DNA from: Achromobacter xylosoxidans | GTDB lineage: Bacteria; Pseudomonadota; Gammaproteobacteria; Burkholderiales; Burkholderiaceae_B | Direction of reading: 5' to 3' | Assembly: GCF_014490035.1 (NCBI RefSeq) | Contig: NZ_CP061008.1 | Coordinates: 1,922,001-1,986,000 of the forward strand | Length of the DNA stretch: 64,000 nt | Part shown: piece by piece, positions 24,475 to 31,818 of the stretch | Layout: each line of letters begins with the position of its first letter | How positions within the stretch are numbered: the first letter of the stretch is position 1 | Translations under genes and position numbers: made by a program | Notes under the pieces: generated by a model | What the model saw: only the letters and a program-made list of their open reading frames with translations | Told to the model about the DNA's origin: nothing | Databases searched by the model: none

Positions 24475-24612
24475 ACCATCATCGGGTCGGGCTGGATTCG
24501 AACCAGCGAGGCATGCCTGCCTTCGGATGCGTCTGGGGCGCGACCCGTTGGCATTGCCGAACCTCCGGGACGCCGGGCGCTCTGTCCACTGAGCTACCGA
24601 CCCGATGATGGT
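24475..24612 (-). ncRNA. tRNA-like RNA with expanded anticodon region and 16-bp closing stem
   Basis: On the minus strand the parts are: acceptor GGGTCGG, TA, D arm GCTC-AGTGGACA-GAGC, then 71 nt instead of the usual 22 or so, then a T arm GCTGG-TTCGAAT-CCAGC and CCGACCC. The acceptor stem continues outward by 9 more perfect pairs to a 16-bp stem (24475-24490 with 24597-24612). No CCA follows. The D and T arms are fully tRNA-like. GCCCG and CGGGT could form the anticodon-like stem. It is either a degenerate tRNA or a dedicated tRNA mimic. Confidence 0.55.
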
Positions 24613-24940
24613 CCCCGTCTTTCCGGGGTGTCTAGCGCCGCGTACCACCACGACACTTCGCGCAAGCTTCTGCGCGCTGCGGGGGCTGGTGACACAGCGA
24701 CCCGCTACCGATTGCTGCGATGGGCTATCGGCGTTGCCCTACCGTTGCCACCCATTTACCCGTGGGCGGTCAGCCGCAACTTGCTGAGTTGGCCGGGTCC
24801 GTTCAAAGTCAGGCAACAGCGCCTGCCGATACCCCGCACGCGGGGCATGAACAGAAGCTGCTATGGGCGTCCCGTCTGATGAACTAATTTGATCGATTGC
24901 GATACGATTCGCCCGAGAATCGATATCTAGGAGGAGAGAA
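24613..24940. other. Non-coding structured stretch with repeat element B, copy 2
   Basis: No gene is recognised. Several short GC stems are visible (for example CCCCGC/GCGGGG at 24833-24846). Element B copy 2 occupies 24811-24864 with the same flanks as copy 1 (AGGCAACAGCGCCTGCCGAT at the left, GCTGCTAT at the right) but a different central hairpin. The right end is the leader of the following gene, with ribosome site AGGAGGAG. Confidence 0.5.
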
Positions 24941-25603
24941 ATGGTTGAGTCTGGGGTGACGCGACTTCTCGCGAGAGGTACGAACGGGCTGATTTATGTC
25001 GCCCTGGTGATCGCCGCGATGATTGTCGGCGCGTTAATCGGAAACAAATGGACTAGTACGGAGGCGGCGGCCTGGTTCCAGGCGCTTGGAGCAATCGTCG
25101 CAATCCTTGGAGGTTTTGCGGGTGCCCTGTTTCAAGGAACGCAGCAAACTCGGTTGCTTCAAGACGAGAAACGGCGTGAAGACCTGGAAGCCTCAAGATT
25201 GGTGGTCGCGTTGGCCGAGGATGCACTGTACGCAATCAAAGATGCGTCCAGGTCGATTGCTGCACATAAAGGCGGCGGCGAAGCGTTTTCGGCCGAAACT
25301 GACAGACTGGATCGGGCAGAAGCTGCAATGCTTGCGGTGCTGCCGACTCGGGTGCCCGCCAAAATGGTCTATGACGTAGTCATATTCCAAAGACTTCTTA
25401 CATACTCTTTGCGAGCCATACGCCAGCGTGAGGGCTCCATTCAAAACTTCAAAAAAAGGACATTGGACTCTGCCGATGCAAGAGTCTCCGAGGCGCAAGA
25501 GCGGTTGGCAAGTCTCAGGAATGTCCTCAACGAACTTGATGTTCCTGGAAATGGTCGTGGTCTCGTGAGAGGAGCCAATTCGACCTATACGAAGGCCCGT
25601 TGA
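24941..25603 (+). CDS. Two-TM membrane protein with coiled-coil tail
   Basis: This 220-residue protein has a very strong ribosome site (AGGAGGAG). Transmembrane helices lie at about 16-34 (GLIYVALVIAAMIVGALIG) and 46-66 (FQALGAIVAILGGFAGALF). A long, charged helical region follows (about 68-215), probably cytoplasmic. There is no recognised domain. GC content is lower than in host genes, consistent with acquired cargo. It is followed at 54 bp by another membrane protein gene, so the two may work together. Confidence 0.7.
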   Translation: MVESGVTRLLARGTNGLIYVALVIAAMIVGALIGNKWTSTEAAAWFQALGAIVAILGGFAGALFQGTQQTRLLQDEKRREDLEASRLVVALAEDALYAIKDASRSIAAHKGGGEAFSAETDRLDRAEAAMLAVLPTRVPAKMVYDVVIFQRLLTYSLRAIRQREGSIQNFKKRTLDSADARVSEAQERLASLRNVLNELDVPGNGRGLVRGANSTYTKAR

Positions 25604-25657
25604 TACTCCAAGCGGTGAGACGATATACAAACGCCGACAGGTGTTGGGGGATCTAGG

Positions 25658-26143
25658 ATGACGTTTGAAGTGTTCAATCAGTACGTGGTTACCATCGGCG
25701 CTGTAATCGGGGCGCTTACAGGGGTTTTAAACCTCATTTTGCTTACCCGCAGAAAGAAGGATAGGTTCTTGGTGAGATGTGGTTCTGTCATGCCCGATCA
25801 TGGGCCGGAAACCATGGTGCATTTCATTAACAAGAGTGATCACTCCATCACGGTCTCGGACTACGGATTTATCACCGCTCAAGGGAAACTGCATTCGATC
25901 CCAGCCGATGATGATGTGAGCACCGGGGAAGAGAGTATTCTAGGCAGTGGCGATCTGACGCTCCATAAGTACAACGAAATCACGCAGCGCGGCATTCAGT
26001 TTCCTGAGCGCACACTTGGCGCATACGCCAAGCTCGCAGGGGGGGCGAGACCTCAACTGGCATTTCACGCCGACACCTCCTTGTGCGACCGGGTCAAAGT
26101 TAGATCACGCCTTCTGGTCAGTCCCAATTACTTTCTCTGGTAG
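25658..26143 (+). CDS. Single-TM protein with beta-rich soluble domain
   Basis: This 161-residue protein has one N-terminal membrane helix (IGAVIGALTGVLNLILL, about 13-29), then a basic stop-transfer RRKKDR and a beta-rich domain (VHFINKSDHSITVSDYGF). That domain looks like the small sandwich seen in many membrane-tethered accessory proteins of unknown role. It is co-directed with the preceding membrane protein. A role in superinfection exclusion or defence is possible but not shown. Confidence 0.65.
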   Translation: MTFEVFNQYVVTIGAVIGALTGVLNLILLTRRKKDRFLVRCGSVMPDHGPETMVHFINKSDHSITVSDYGFITAQGKLHSIPADDDVSTGEESILGSGDLTLHKYNEITQRGIQFPERTLGAYAKLAGGARPQLAFHADTSLCDRVKVRSRLLVSPNYFLW

Positions 26144-26225
26144 TCGGCGCACGAGGATTGTTGCTTCGGTAAGCGCCGCACGCGGCGCTGGCCGAAACCC
26201 GCTTTTCAGCGGAATCGGAAAGAGG

Positions 26226-26342
26226 CCGGGGTTATCGTCGCCACGCCCGGCTGGGCGTTGCCTGGCCGTGGTGGGCCAGGCACACAGGGGCTGGGGGCGC
26301 GCTGGCGCCTGGTCGTCCTGTTTCGCCCTTCCCCGATGGGGG
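26226..26342 (+). ncRNA. C4-antisense-like RNA, copy 2
   Basis: Three stems are well formed: ACGCCC/GGGCGT around GGCT, GCCTGGCC/GGCCAGGC (8 bp, perfect), and ACAGG/CCTGT enclosing GGCGC/GCGCC. The unpaired ends carry the block TTTCGCCCTTCC found also in copy 1. C4 RNA of P1-type phages silences an antirepressor operon by pairing; the target here is not identified. Better preserved than copy 1. Confidence 0.6.
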
Positions 26343-26655
26343 CGGGCGGCCTCGGTTGTTAAAGAGCGGTACTGTCGGTGTTCTAGCGACTATCGGTCGC
26401 CGCATGAATGTAATGTGCCACAAGAAAAACTAGCATGCAAGAAAAACCAGTATTTATCGTTGTAGTAGCTCGGTTCGGACAAAAAGTGCCCGCTTGAAGC
26501 GCACCGGTGATATCAGCCGTGACTGTTCAGGATTGTCAGAGGCGACGCTGGAACTTCAGCGCAGTCAAGGAACCACTACCTCACGAGCGTGTAGCGGCTC
26601 ATCATCTGGATGGATCATCCAGTGCGAGGAGGAAGAGGCATAGGAGGGTGCCGGA
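26343..26655. other. Stretch without recognisable genes
   Basis: Open frames here are short and lack ribosome sites. A GGATGGATCATCC-like short palindrome lies near 26608-26620. I see nothing else of note. Confidence 0.4.
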
Positions 26656-26682
26656 CAACAAAAAGCCACCCGTAGGTGGCTA
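26656..26682 (-). terminator. Terminator of the HipA-like kinase operon
   Basis: GCCACC (26665-26670) and GGTGGC (26675-26680) form a 6-bp stem with a 4-nt loop; on the minus strand it is followed by TTTTTGTTG. It lies 25 bp past the stop codon at 26707. Confidence 0.7.
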
Positions 26683-26706
26683 TTCGAATGCGTTTAACAA
26701 GCGCAG

Positions 26707-27567
26707 TCAATGCATTGTTTCAAGCGCGCGTGCTCCTTCCATTGCCGTGCGAGCTGAGATCATTTGCGCCCCGGCGAGAGAGGCACATTTTTGGAGATGG
26801 TCGAAGGCGGCATGTGCCAGATCGTGCGTTTCGTCGTTGGCCGGGTGTTGCAGCGCGCTGGAGTTGACCATAAGGATCGGACGAGCATTACCCTCTAGCT
26901 CGCCGCGAACCGCCTGGAGCTCGAAAAGCTTGCTCTCTGCCTCTCGCCTTAGGTGTGTCTCTTGCCGCGCCAGATGGGGGAGGCTCGTTACCTGAACGAC
27001 CCATGATTTAAATGAATAATCGAGCGTGACAACCACTCCACTTTCCTGGGTGTGGAGCGTACGTCGAAAACGCTCGCGACGCGTTTGGTCATTTACTGAA
27101 AACTCCCTCCGCACACGCTGAATAAAACTGGCTGTGGCTTGGGTCTGCCGTCGGATCGACAATGAAGTGGGCTGATAGAGTGCGTCCGCGGCACTCAGTG
27201 ACGAAATAGACCTCACGGCCCCATCGAGCATCTGCTCAATAGTTCTGCCGCGGGCTATGCGCACATCTCCCAGCGCAAAGCCGGTAAACGGGATCTGAAG
27301 TCGCTCAATTGGCGTTCCCATCTCCAGTAGATGGGCCAGAAAATCCGCAGTTTCATTCATGATTCCGTAAACGTGCTTTGCAGATTTTCCAAACATTGCC
27401 TTAAGTCGGTCCAATGAAAGTACGACTCTGGCAGTAGGTGGGGCCTTGGACTCGACAGAGATGGGCTGAACAACAATGATCGACACGAATCGTTCGCTTA
27501 TCGACGGCATAGGCTCCCAGTACACGGGTGCGTAGCGCGCCTTGATGACGGGTGGCGTGTTATGCAT
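26707..27567 (-). CDS. Partner protein of HipA-like kinase (DUF3037-like N-terminus)
   Basis: The protein has 286 residues from ATG 27567, which follows GGAG and overlaps the kinase gene by 8 bp, so translation is coupled. The N-terminal part reads ARYAPVYWEPMPSISERFVSIIVVQP, an arrangement resembling DUF3037 proteins that often accompany HipA_2 kinases. The middle is helical, and the C-terminal half is mixed with a long charged helix (REAESKLFELQAVRGELEG). I do not recognise a catalytic motif. It is probably a target, inhibitor or adaptor of the kinase. Confidence 0.65.
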   Translation of the reverse strand: MHNTPPVIKARYAPVYWEPMPSISERFVSIIVVQPISVESKAPPTARVVLSLDRLKAMFGKSAKHVYGIMNETADFLAHLLEMGTPIERLQIPFTGFALGDVRIARGRTIEQMLDGAVRSISSLSAADALYQPTSLSIRRQTQATASFIQRVRREFSVNDQTRRERFRRTLHTQESGVVVTLDYSFKSWVVQVTSLPHLARQETHLRREAESKLFELQAVRGELEGNARPILMVNSSALQHPANDETHDLAHAAFDHLQKCASLAGAQMISARTAMEGARALETMH

Positions 27568-28459
27568 CCTGATCGCTCCATAAGAGGGGCGGCATTTCCC
27601 TTGTGTTGATGCGCTGCTCAACAAGCAGCTCGATGGCAGGCAAGCGAAACCCGATGGATCGCAGGACGTCGGCGGTCAACGTCAGCACGCCTTGCACTCG
27701 AGTGTCATCATAGATCCATTGCTCAACTTGCGATACCAGCAGATCGAACGCCTTGGAGCCTCTCGACATCACCTTCGATCGTTGGCCGATGCGCGTCATG
27801 TCGCATCGTCGCCTCTCCATTTCCGACGCAATTTGGTTGCGGGTGGCTCTATGTGTTGCGATCGTTTGGCGGTTGTCGATTTCCGCCAAGCGCGCGAAAA
27901 GCTCCGCGAGCGGGGCCAATGCCTTGTCATGATCATATAGCCACCATTGTTCGCCATCGAACGTCATGTTTTCATGATGACGGTCGGGATTGGCAACAAG
28001 CTCGTCCCACGCGGCACCAGCGGGCGCGACGTCATTTGAACAAAGTTTGTTCCATATCCGCTCGATTATCCGTGGATCGGCTGTACCAGTCGGGCGAATC
28101 GGATATTCGAAAACCAGCCTGCTACCAAAGTAGATTAGGTTGCCGTCCGATGCCTTCATTGATCGCTGGCGGAGATCTTCTGGTAATTGGATTACGAGAT
28201 CTGGGTCACATAAAACTAGGCACGGTGCAGGGATCGGTAATTTCAGATAGATGCCTGCAAGCGCACACGCGAGTTCGGTAGCAAGGGATATCGGTGTGCA
28301 AAGCCCCTTTATGATCATGGCTGAGCCAGGCTCGCTGGTCCCGTGCGGGCATGCAAGGGCCCGCCATACCATGTTCAGATGCTCGCCTGCAACAGCAGTA
28401 GGCTCTGACATCAATTCAAAAATCGGCGGCTTGCAATTAATTTGCGTGGAATTGGCCAT
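27560..28459 (-). CDS. HipA-like (HipA_2) kinase-fold protein
   Basis: This 299-residue protein has a likely ATP-binding Lys in SAMIIKG (K51), a catalytic loop ANPDRHHEN (D159, R160, H161, N164) and a metal site in LYDHDKA (D176, D178). This N.DRH..N plus DHD signature defines HipA-type Ser/Thr kinases. It lacks the long N-terminal subdomain of E. coli HipA and fits the shorter HipA_2 group. It forms an operon with the following partner and sits next to the prophage repressor, the usual place for defence or toxin-antitoxin cargo. Confidence 0.75.
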   Translation of the reverse strand: MANSTQINCKPPIFELMSEPTAVAGEHLNMVWRALACPHGTSEPGSAMIIKGLCTPISLATELACALAGIYLKLPIPAPCLVLCDPDLVIQLPEDLRQRSMKASDGNLIYFGSRLVFEYPIRPTGTADPRIIERIWNKLCSNDVAPAGAAWDELVANPDRHHENMTFDGEQWWLYDHDKALAPLAELFARLAEIDNRQTIATHRATRNQIASEMERRRCDMTRIGQRSKVMSRGSKAFDLLVSQVEQWIYDDTRVQGVLTLTADVLRSIGFRLPAIELLVEQRINTREMPPLLWSDQDA

Positions 28460-28545
28460 AGCGTTCTATTGGTTTATGGGAACCACCTCACCCACCGCCT
28501 CGCCTCATCATCCTGCGGCCTGGTGCCGGCCTAGACAAAAGGCGG

Positions 28546-29175
28546 TTACAGCCTAAATCCGACCCAGAAGACTCTGCCGATGATTTCGATCTCAGGGTCT
28601 TCGAAATCCAGGTGTAGATCGGGGTTGCCCAGGACATTCTCCGACCTGGCAATAAATCCGCCGTTGCCTTTGTGCAGGCGCTTCACTCTAACCTCGTCGT
28701 GCTGGCGAAAGGCATAGATTTTGCCATTGACGATGGAGGTCGCCGCGCGGTTCACCAGGACGGTGGCTCCATCTGGAATCAAAGGTTCCATGCTGGAGCC
28801 CGTTATCGACACAGATACGGTCTGTTCTGGTGTGGCTCCAGCAGTGCGCAGAAAGTCCGCGCGAAATGAAAGGCGGCTCTTCTCATCTTCCGACAAAACG
28901 ATCTCGCCATGACCGGCGGATAAGCGAACGTCTAGGCGACGGACGGCGACGAACTCGTCGGTGTCTGGATCTGAGACGGGACCCACCGCCAAATATTCCG
29001 GAGTCGTATGCAGAGCCTTGGCGACAGCTTCCAGCCTGGCACGCTTGGGAGCAGTCTTGCCGTTCTCCCACTGTTGAACCGTCTGCCAGGAAACGGGCAC
29101 GCGCTCGGCCAGCTGTTCCATGGACAGCCCAAGCTTCTCTCTCAGGTCTTTGATTCGTTTGTGGATCGTTGGCAT
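28546..29175 (-). CDS. CI-like prophage repressor (XRE HTH + S24 peptidase)
   Basis: The protein has 209 residues from ATG 29175; an ATG at 29211 would overlap the operator. The N-terminal helix-turn-helix is MEQLAERVPVSWQTVQQWENG (about 17-37). The C-terminal S24/LexA-like domain has the catalytic Ser in VSITGSSMEPLIPDGATVLV (about 125-144) and the Lys in GKIYAFRQHDEVRVKRL. It should autocleave on RecA activation and control lysogeny by binding the palindromes upstream. Divergent Cro starts 83 bp away. Confidence 0.93.
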   Translation of the reverse strand: MPTIHKRIKDLREKLGLSMEQLAERVPVSWQTVQQWENGKTAPKRARLEAVAKALHTTPEYLAVGPVSDPDTDEFVAVRRLDVRLSAGHGEIVLSEDEKSRLSFRADFLRTAGATPEQTVSVSITGSSMEPLIPDGATVLVNRAATSIVNGKIYAFRQHDEVRVKRLHKGNGGFIARSENVLGNPDLHLDFEDPEIEIIGRVFWVGFRL

Positions 29176-29190
29176 GCGCGCGAGGTTACC

Positions 29191-29250
29191 CACAAGAAAG
29201 GCTTGTGTCATTGCAGGAATTTCTTGCAATGCTAGTTTTTCTTGTATAGA
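29191..29250. promoter_or_regulatory. CI/Cro operators and divergent promoters
   Basis: Two palindromes are visible: CACAAGAAAGGCTTGTG (29191-29207) and TTGCAGGAATTTCTTGCAA (29211-29229). A rightward promoter can be read as TTGCAA (29224-29229) and TATAGA (29245-29250), overlapping the second palindrome. Two different symmetric sequences, rather than repeated copies of one, suggest that CI and Cro prefer different sites or that a third, poorer site exists. Confidence 0.65.
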
Positions 29251-29258
29251 GTGGTTGG

Positions 29259-29495
29259 ATGGATATGAACTCTCACATAGCTCAAGCCATCGCCAATGCC
29301 GGCGGACCGGTGGCAACGGCAAGGAAGACCGGCGCGAACAACTACCAGACCGTCCAACAGTGGGAAAAATCCGGAAATGTGCCCGCCGAATACGCGACCG
29401 CTCTTGAGACGGCTTCCGGTATTCCGAAGCGTCTCTTGTGCAAGCACTGGGCCAAGGTTTGGCCTGAGCTTGTCGAAAAGGTGAGGGCAGCATGA
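29259..29495 (+). CDS. Cro-like transcriptional regulator
   Basis: This 78-residue protein has an HTH of the Cro/YdaS kind (IAQAIANAGGPVATARKTGANNYQTVQQWEKSG) with a short C-terminal extension. It is divergent from the CI-like gene across the operator region, which fixes its role as the early lytic regulator. The start ATG 29259 has only a weak purine-rich site upstream; an ATG six bases later is possible. Confidence 0.88.
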   Translation: MDMNSHIAQAIANAGGPVATARKTGANNYQTVQQWEKSGNVPAEYATALETASGIPKRLLCKHWAKVWPELVEKVRAA

Positions 29496-29549
29496 CATTA
29501 AGACGCAGCGATCTGCGCTTTGGCTTTCGCCTCCATCAGGAGCCCTCCC

Positions 29550-29861
29550 ATGCATAGGTCGGTGCAGACGCTTGAGCTGCTTCCCACCTCCTTGGTTTTT
29601 CACAACGGCCAGTGCGTCATGGAGGTATCGACCGGCGTTGACGGATTCTGGGTCGAACTTGGCCCAGAAGCGGGATTCGCGCTGTTCATGAGGTCATCCC
29701 CAGCAGGGTTCCGACTGCAGGAAGTGCAGTTGGTCCCGACTCCAGGCCTTTATCAACGAGCTTCAGTACGAGGTGTTTTGTGGTCTCGGCGGGCAGCGAT
29801 CGAAGCTGATCGAGCCATCTCTTCTTTTCTGGCTGCGGGAGGTCCGATTGCAGGATCGTAG
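29550..29861 (+). CDS. Small hypothetical protein, antisense to the next gene
   Basis: This 103-codon frame has a good ribosome site (AGGAG, 9 bp) before ATG 29550. Its first half is plausible protein (LELLPTSLVFHNGQCVMEVS). The 3' 176 bp overlap the leftward gene at 29686 and are Arg/Ala-rich, so the true product may be short or the frame fortuitous. Confidence 0.4.
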   Translation: MHRSVQTLELLPTSLVFHNGQCVMEVSTGVDGFWVELGPEAGFALFMRSSPAGFRLQEVQLVPTPGLYQRASVRGVLWSRRAAIEADRAISSFLAAGGPIAGS

Positions 29862-30171
29862 ATTCAATCATCGCCTTGATGGTGTCGTCATGGAGCCGCA
29901 CAGTCACTACACCGAGGATCGCGCCGAGGCCTCCATCGTCGGCAAGGAAATCCATCCCTTGCGCGGTGATGCAGGCAGCAACGACCTGAGCAGGCCCGGA
30001 CATGGGGCGCACGATGGTTGCGTTGATCAAGCCGTGTTCATGCAGGTACGCAAGGTTCACGGCGCAGTCAGGGAACTCGTTTTCCCAGGAATCTACATTT
30101 ACCTCGTTCGGATACTCCGCGGCCAGGCGTTGAAGGCAAATCAGCTGAGTCTCGCGATTGAGGGTCGCCAT
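29686..30171 (-). CDS. Hypothetical phage early-region protein
   Basis: This 161-residue protein starts at ATG 30171 with AAGGAA 7 bp upstream. The N-terminus resembles a winged-helix arrangement (LICLQRLAAEYPNEVN, then LAYLHEHGLINATI). The C-terminal part is amphipathic helical (EKKRWLDQLRSLPAETTKHLVLKLVDKGLES). It lies in the leftward direction between Cro and CII. No family name is assigned; a regulator is possible. Confidence 0.65.
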   Translation of the reverse strand: MATLNRETQLICLQRLAAEYPNEVNVDSWENEFPDCAVNLAYLHEHGLINATIVRPMSGPAQVVAACITAQGMDFLADDGGLGAILGVVTVRLHDDTIKAMIESTILQSDLPQPEKKRWLDQLRSLPAETTKHLVLKLVDKGLESGPTALPAVGTLLGMTS

Positions 30172-30289
30172 GGCAATTCCTTTTCAGAGGGTGTGTGGAT
30201 TGAGGGCGTAAGTCATAGCAGTCGGGAGCTGCTCACTCCGCTTCGGGAGCCCTCCTATGCGTAGCCACGACGCTAGCAGACGCGCTCAA

Positions 30290-30772
30290 TCATTTGTCGA
30301 AGGCCCATCCCATATTGCAGCCGGCGCAGTGCCAGTACGAATTCCGGCCTCCGGTGCGGAACCGGCGTTGCAGGACAACCTTGTTCTTACCTGGGCCGTC
30401 AAAGCACTTCTGACAGATGTAGTGATCAGGCTCCGGGGAGCTTGGGTCGCTGGCCCCGCAAAGTGTTGGGGAGGGATTTATCCGATAAGTCAGCTGGCCG
30501 TTACTGATCTCGACAAGCGAGTAGCGGCCGCGCTCTGCGAGGGCTTCTCTAACTTCTCGGAGTTCTTGTGTGGCATGGAAGTTCTCATGTTGCAGCGCGT
30601 TGATGGCAGCGCTGAGTTCGAAAAGACGCTGTTGGGCATCGAGCAGCTTTTCGTTCATGGCCCGGACTATGTCCATCGCTTTGGCCTCGTCTCTGACGGA
30701 CATAGCCCCCTTGCCGAGGTCGATGGCGCCATTGATGGCAGCGACTGCGCTAGTGATGAGAGAAAAGTCCAA
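30290..30772 (-). CDS. Coiled-coil protein with C-terminal zinc ribbon
   Basis: The protein has 160 residues from the TTG at 30772, which follows GGGGGAACC; no nearby ATG preserves the conserved-looking N-terminus. Helical and coiled-coil residues at 20-95 precede a zinc-binding pair YICQKCFDG and WHCAGCNMG (CxxC twice). Similar small proteins sit near repressors in many prophages, but their role is unknown to me. Confidence 0.65.
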   Translation of the reverse strand: MDFSLITSAVAAINGAIDLGKGAMSVRDEAKAMDIVRAMNEKLLDAQQRLFELSAAINALQHENFHATQELREVREALAERGRYSLVEISNGQLTYRINPSPTLCGASDPSSPEPDHYICQKCFDGPGKNKVVLQRRFRTGGRNSYWHCAGCNMGWAFDK

Positions 30773-31072
30773 GAAGGTTCCCCCAGGGTAGGAAACGGTG
30801 GCGTAGGAACCACTGATTCTACGTTGCGTGGAACCGAGAAGATCCCGAACACAGAGCACTCGCCGTTGCCGGTGCCTCCGCCCGATTCTCGCGCGAGGCC
30901 CGGTGAGTAGCGTGCCGGTGCAGATATCGCTGACACCTGAACCAACAGGTCCCAAAAGAGCGTGGGGCGACGTCCAGCCAGTGGCGATTGATGGGCGGGG
31001 CGAGATTCTTGTTTCCATGCTGCGAAGCGTAAGGCCGCTGCGCAGCAATTAATACGTTCAGGAATTCATGAG
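30773..31072. other. Upstream region of CII
   Basis: About 300 bp between the divergent zinc-ribbon gene and CII. It should hold their promoters; no clear -35/-10 pair is visible. AGGAATTCATGAG supplies the CII ribosome site. Confidence 0.4.
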
Positions 31073-31516
31073 ATGAACATCACTACTGCGGCCGATCTGA
31101 CGGTGCATGAATACAAGGGTGGGAGTGAGTCCCTGGGGCCGCTGGTTGGCATCTCAGCGGCCGTCCTGCGCAACAAGGTCAACCCCAACAACACCACGCA
31201 CCACCTGACCCTTACCGAGGCGGATCGCATCGTCCGCATGACGGGCGATCCTCGGATCTTGGCCGCATTCGCGCACAGCAACGGGTATCTGCTGGTGAAG
31301 GCCCCAGAATCCTGCGGTGAAAGCGACATCTCCGTGCTGGAACAGGTCGCCGGCCTGATGGTCGCCCATGGCAAGTTTGGCCATGAGGTGTACGACGCCC
31401 TGGCCGACGGCGGCGTGGACCAGCAGGAGGTTGCACGCGTCACCGCGGCTGGACGCGTGGTCATGGAGGCTGTGGCGAGTGTTGCGAACCGTCTGAGCGG
31501 GATGGCCGAAGAATGA
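31073..31516 (+). CDS. CII-like phage regulatory protein (CP76 family)
   Basis: This 147-residue protein has the Phage_CP76 pattern: an N-terminal LTVHEYKGGSESLGPLVGISAAVLRNKVNP HTH unit, then HHLTLTEADRIVRMTGD and the helical tail EVARVTAAGRVVMEAVASVANRL. Members act as CII-type activators or early regulators controlling the lysogenic choice. It begins the rightward early operon and overlaps the next start by 4 bp. Confidence 0.88.
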   Translation: MNITTAADLTVHEYKGGSESLGPLVGISAAVLRNKVNPNNTTHHLTLTEADRIVRMTGDPRILAAFAHSNGYLLVKAPESCGESDISVLEQVAGLMVAHGKFGHEVYDALADGGVDQQEVARVTAAGRVVMEAVASVANRLSGMAEE

Positions 31517-31818
31517 TGCAGCGCGGAACATCGGGTGTACCCGTGCGGGCGCGTGTCCCGTCCGCGGAGCGTAAGGGGGCGGCGCTGTCGCGCACGGCTG
31601 CAATGATGTGCAGCAGCGCGAAGTTCCAGCGGTGGGTTGTTTCCCGCATCGGTGCCGCCCCTGTGGGCGTGTCCCCGAGCCAGCATGCAGCGCAGTACGT
31701 GCGCGACATGTGCGGGGTCATCAGTCGCGCGGAGTTGGACCACAACGCTACGGCAGCAGGGCTGTTTCATACGGCCATCCGCAAGCCGTTCGTGGCATGG
31801 AGCGGCATCTATGGCTGA
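31513..31818 (+). CDS. Hypothetical early phage protein
   Basis: This 101-residue, basic protein is translationally coupled to CII (ATGATG across the stop). It has conserved-looking helical segments (SAKFQRWVVSRIG, SPSQHAAQYVRDMCGVISRAELD). Its position and size match small pre-replication proteins of lambda-like phages; function unknown. Confidence 0.65.
   Translation: MMQRGTSGVPVRARVPSAERKGAALSRTAAMMCSSAKFQRWVVSRIGAAPVGVSPSQHAAQYVRDMCGVISRAELDHNATAAGLFHTAIRKPFVAWSGIYG

Noticed and set aside
24311..24475. CRISPR-like or simple repeat in the GC-rich stretch
   Set aside because: The repeats are inverted, not regularly spaced direct repeats; no cas genes or arrays are present in the window.
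24160..24879. Rightward 239-codon frame across the tRNA-like region
   Set aside because: It translates structured RNA sequence, including the tRNA-like arms, into an Arg/Pro/Gly-rich text with no protein character.
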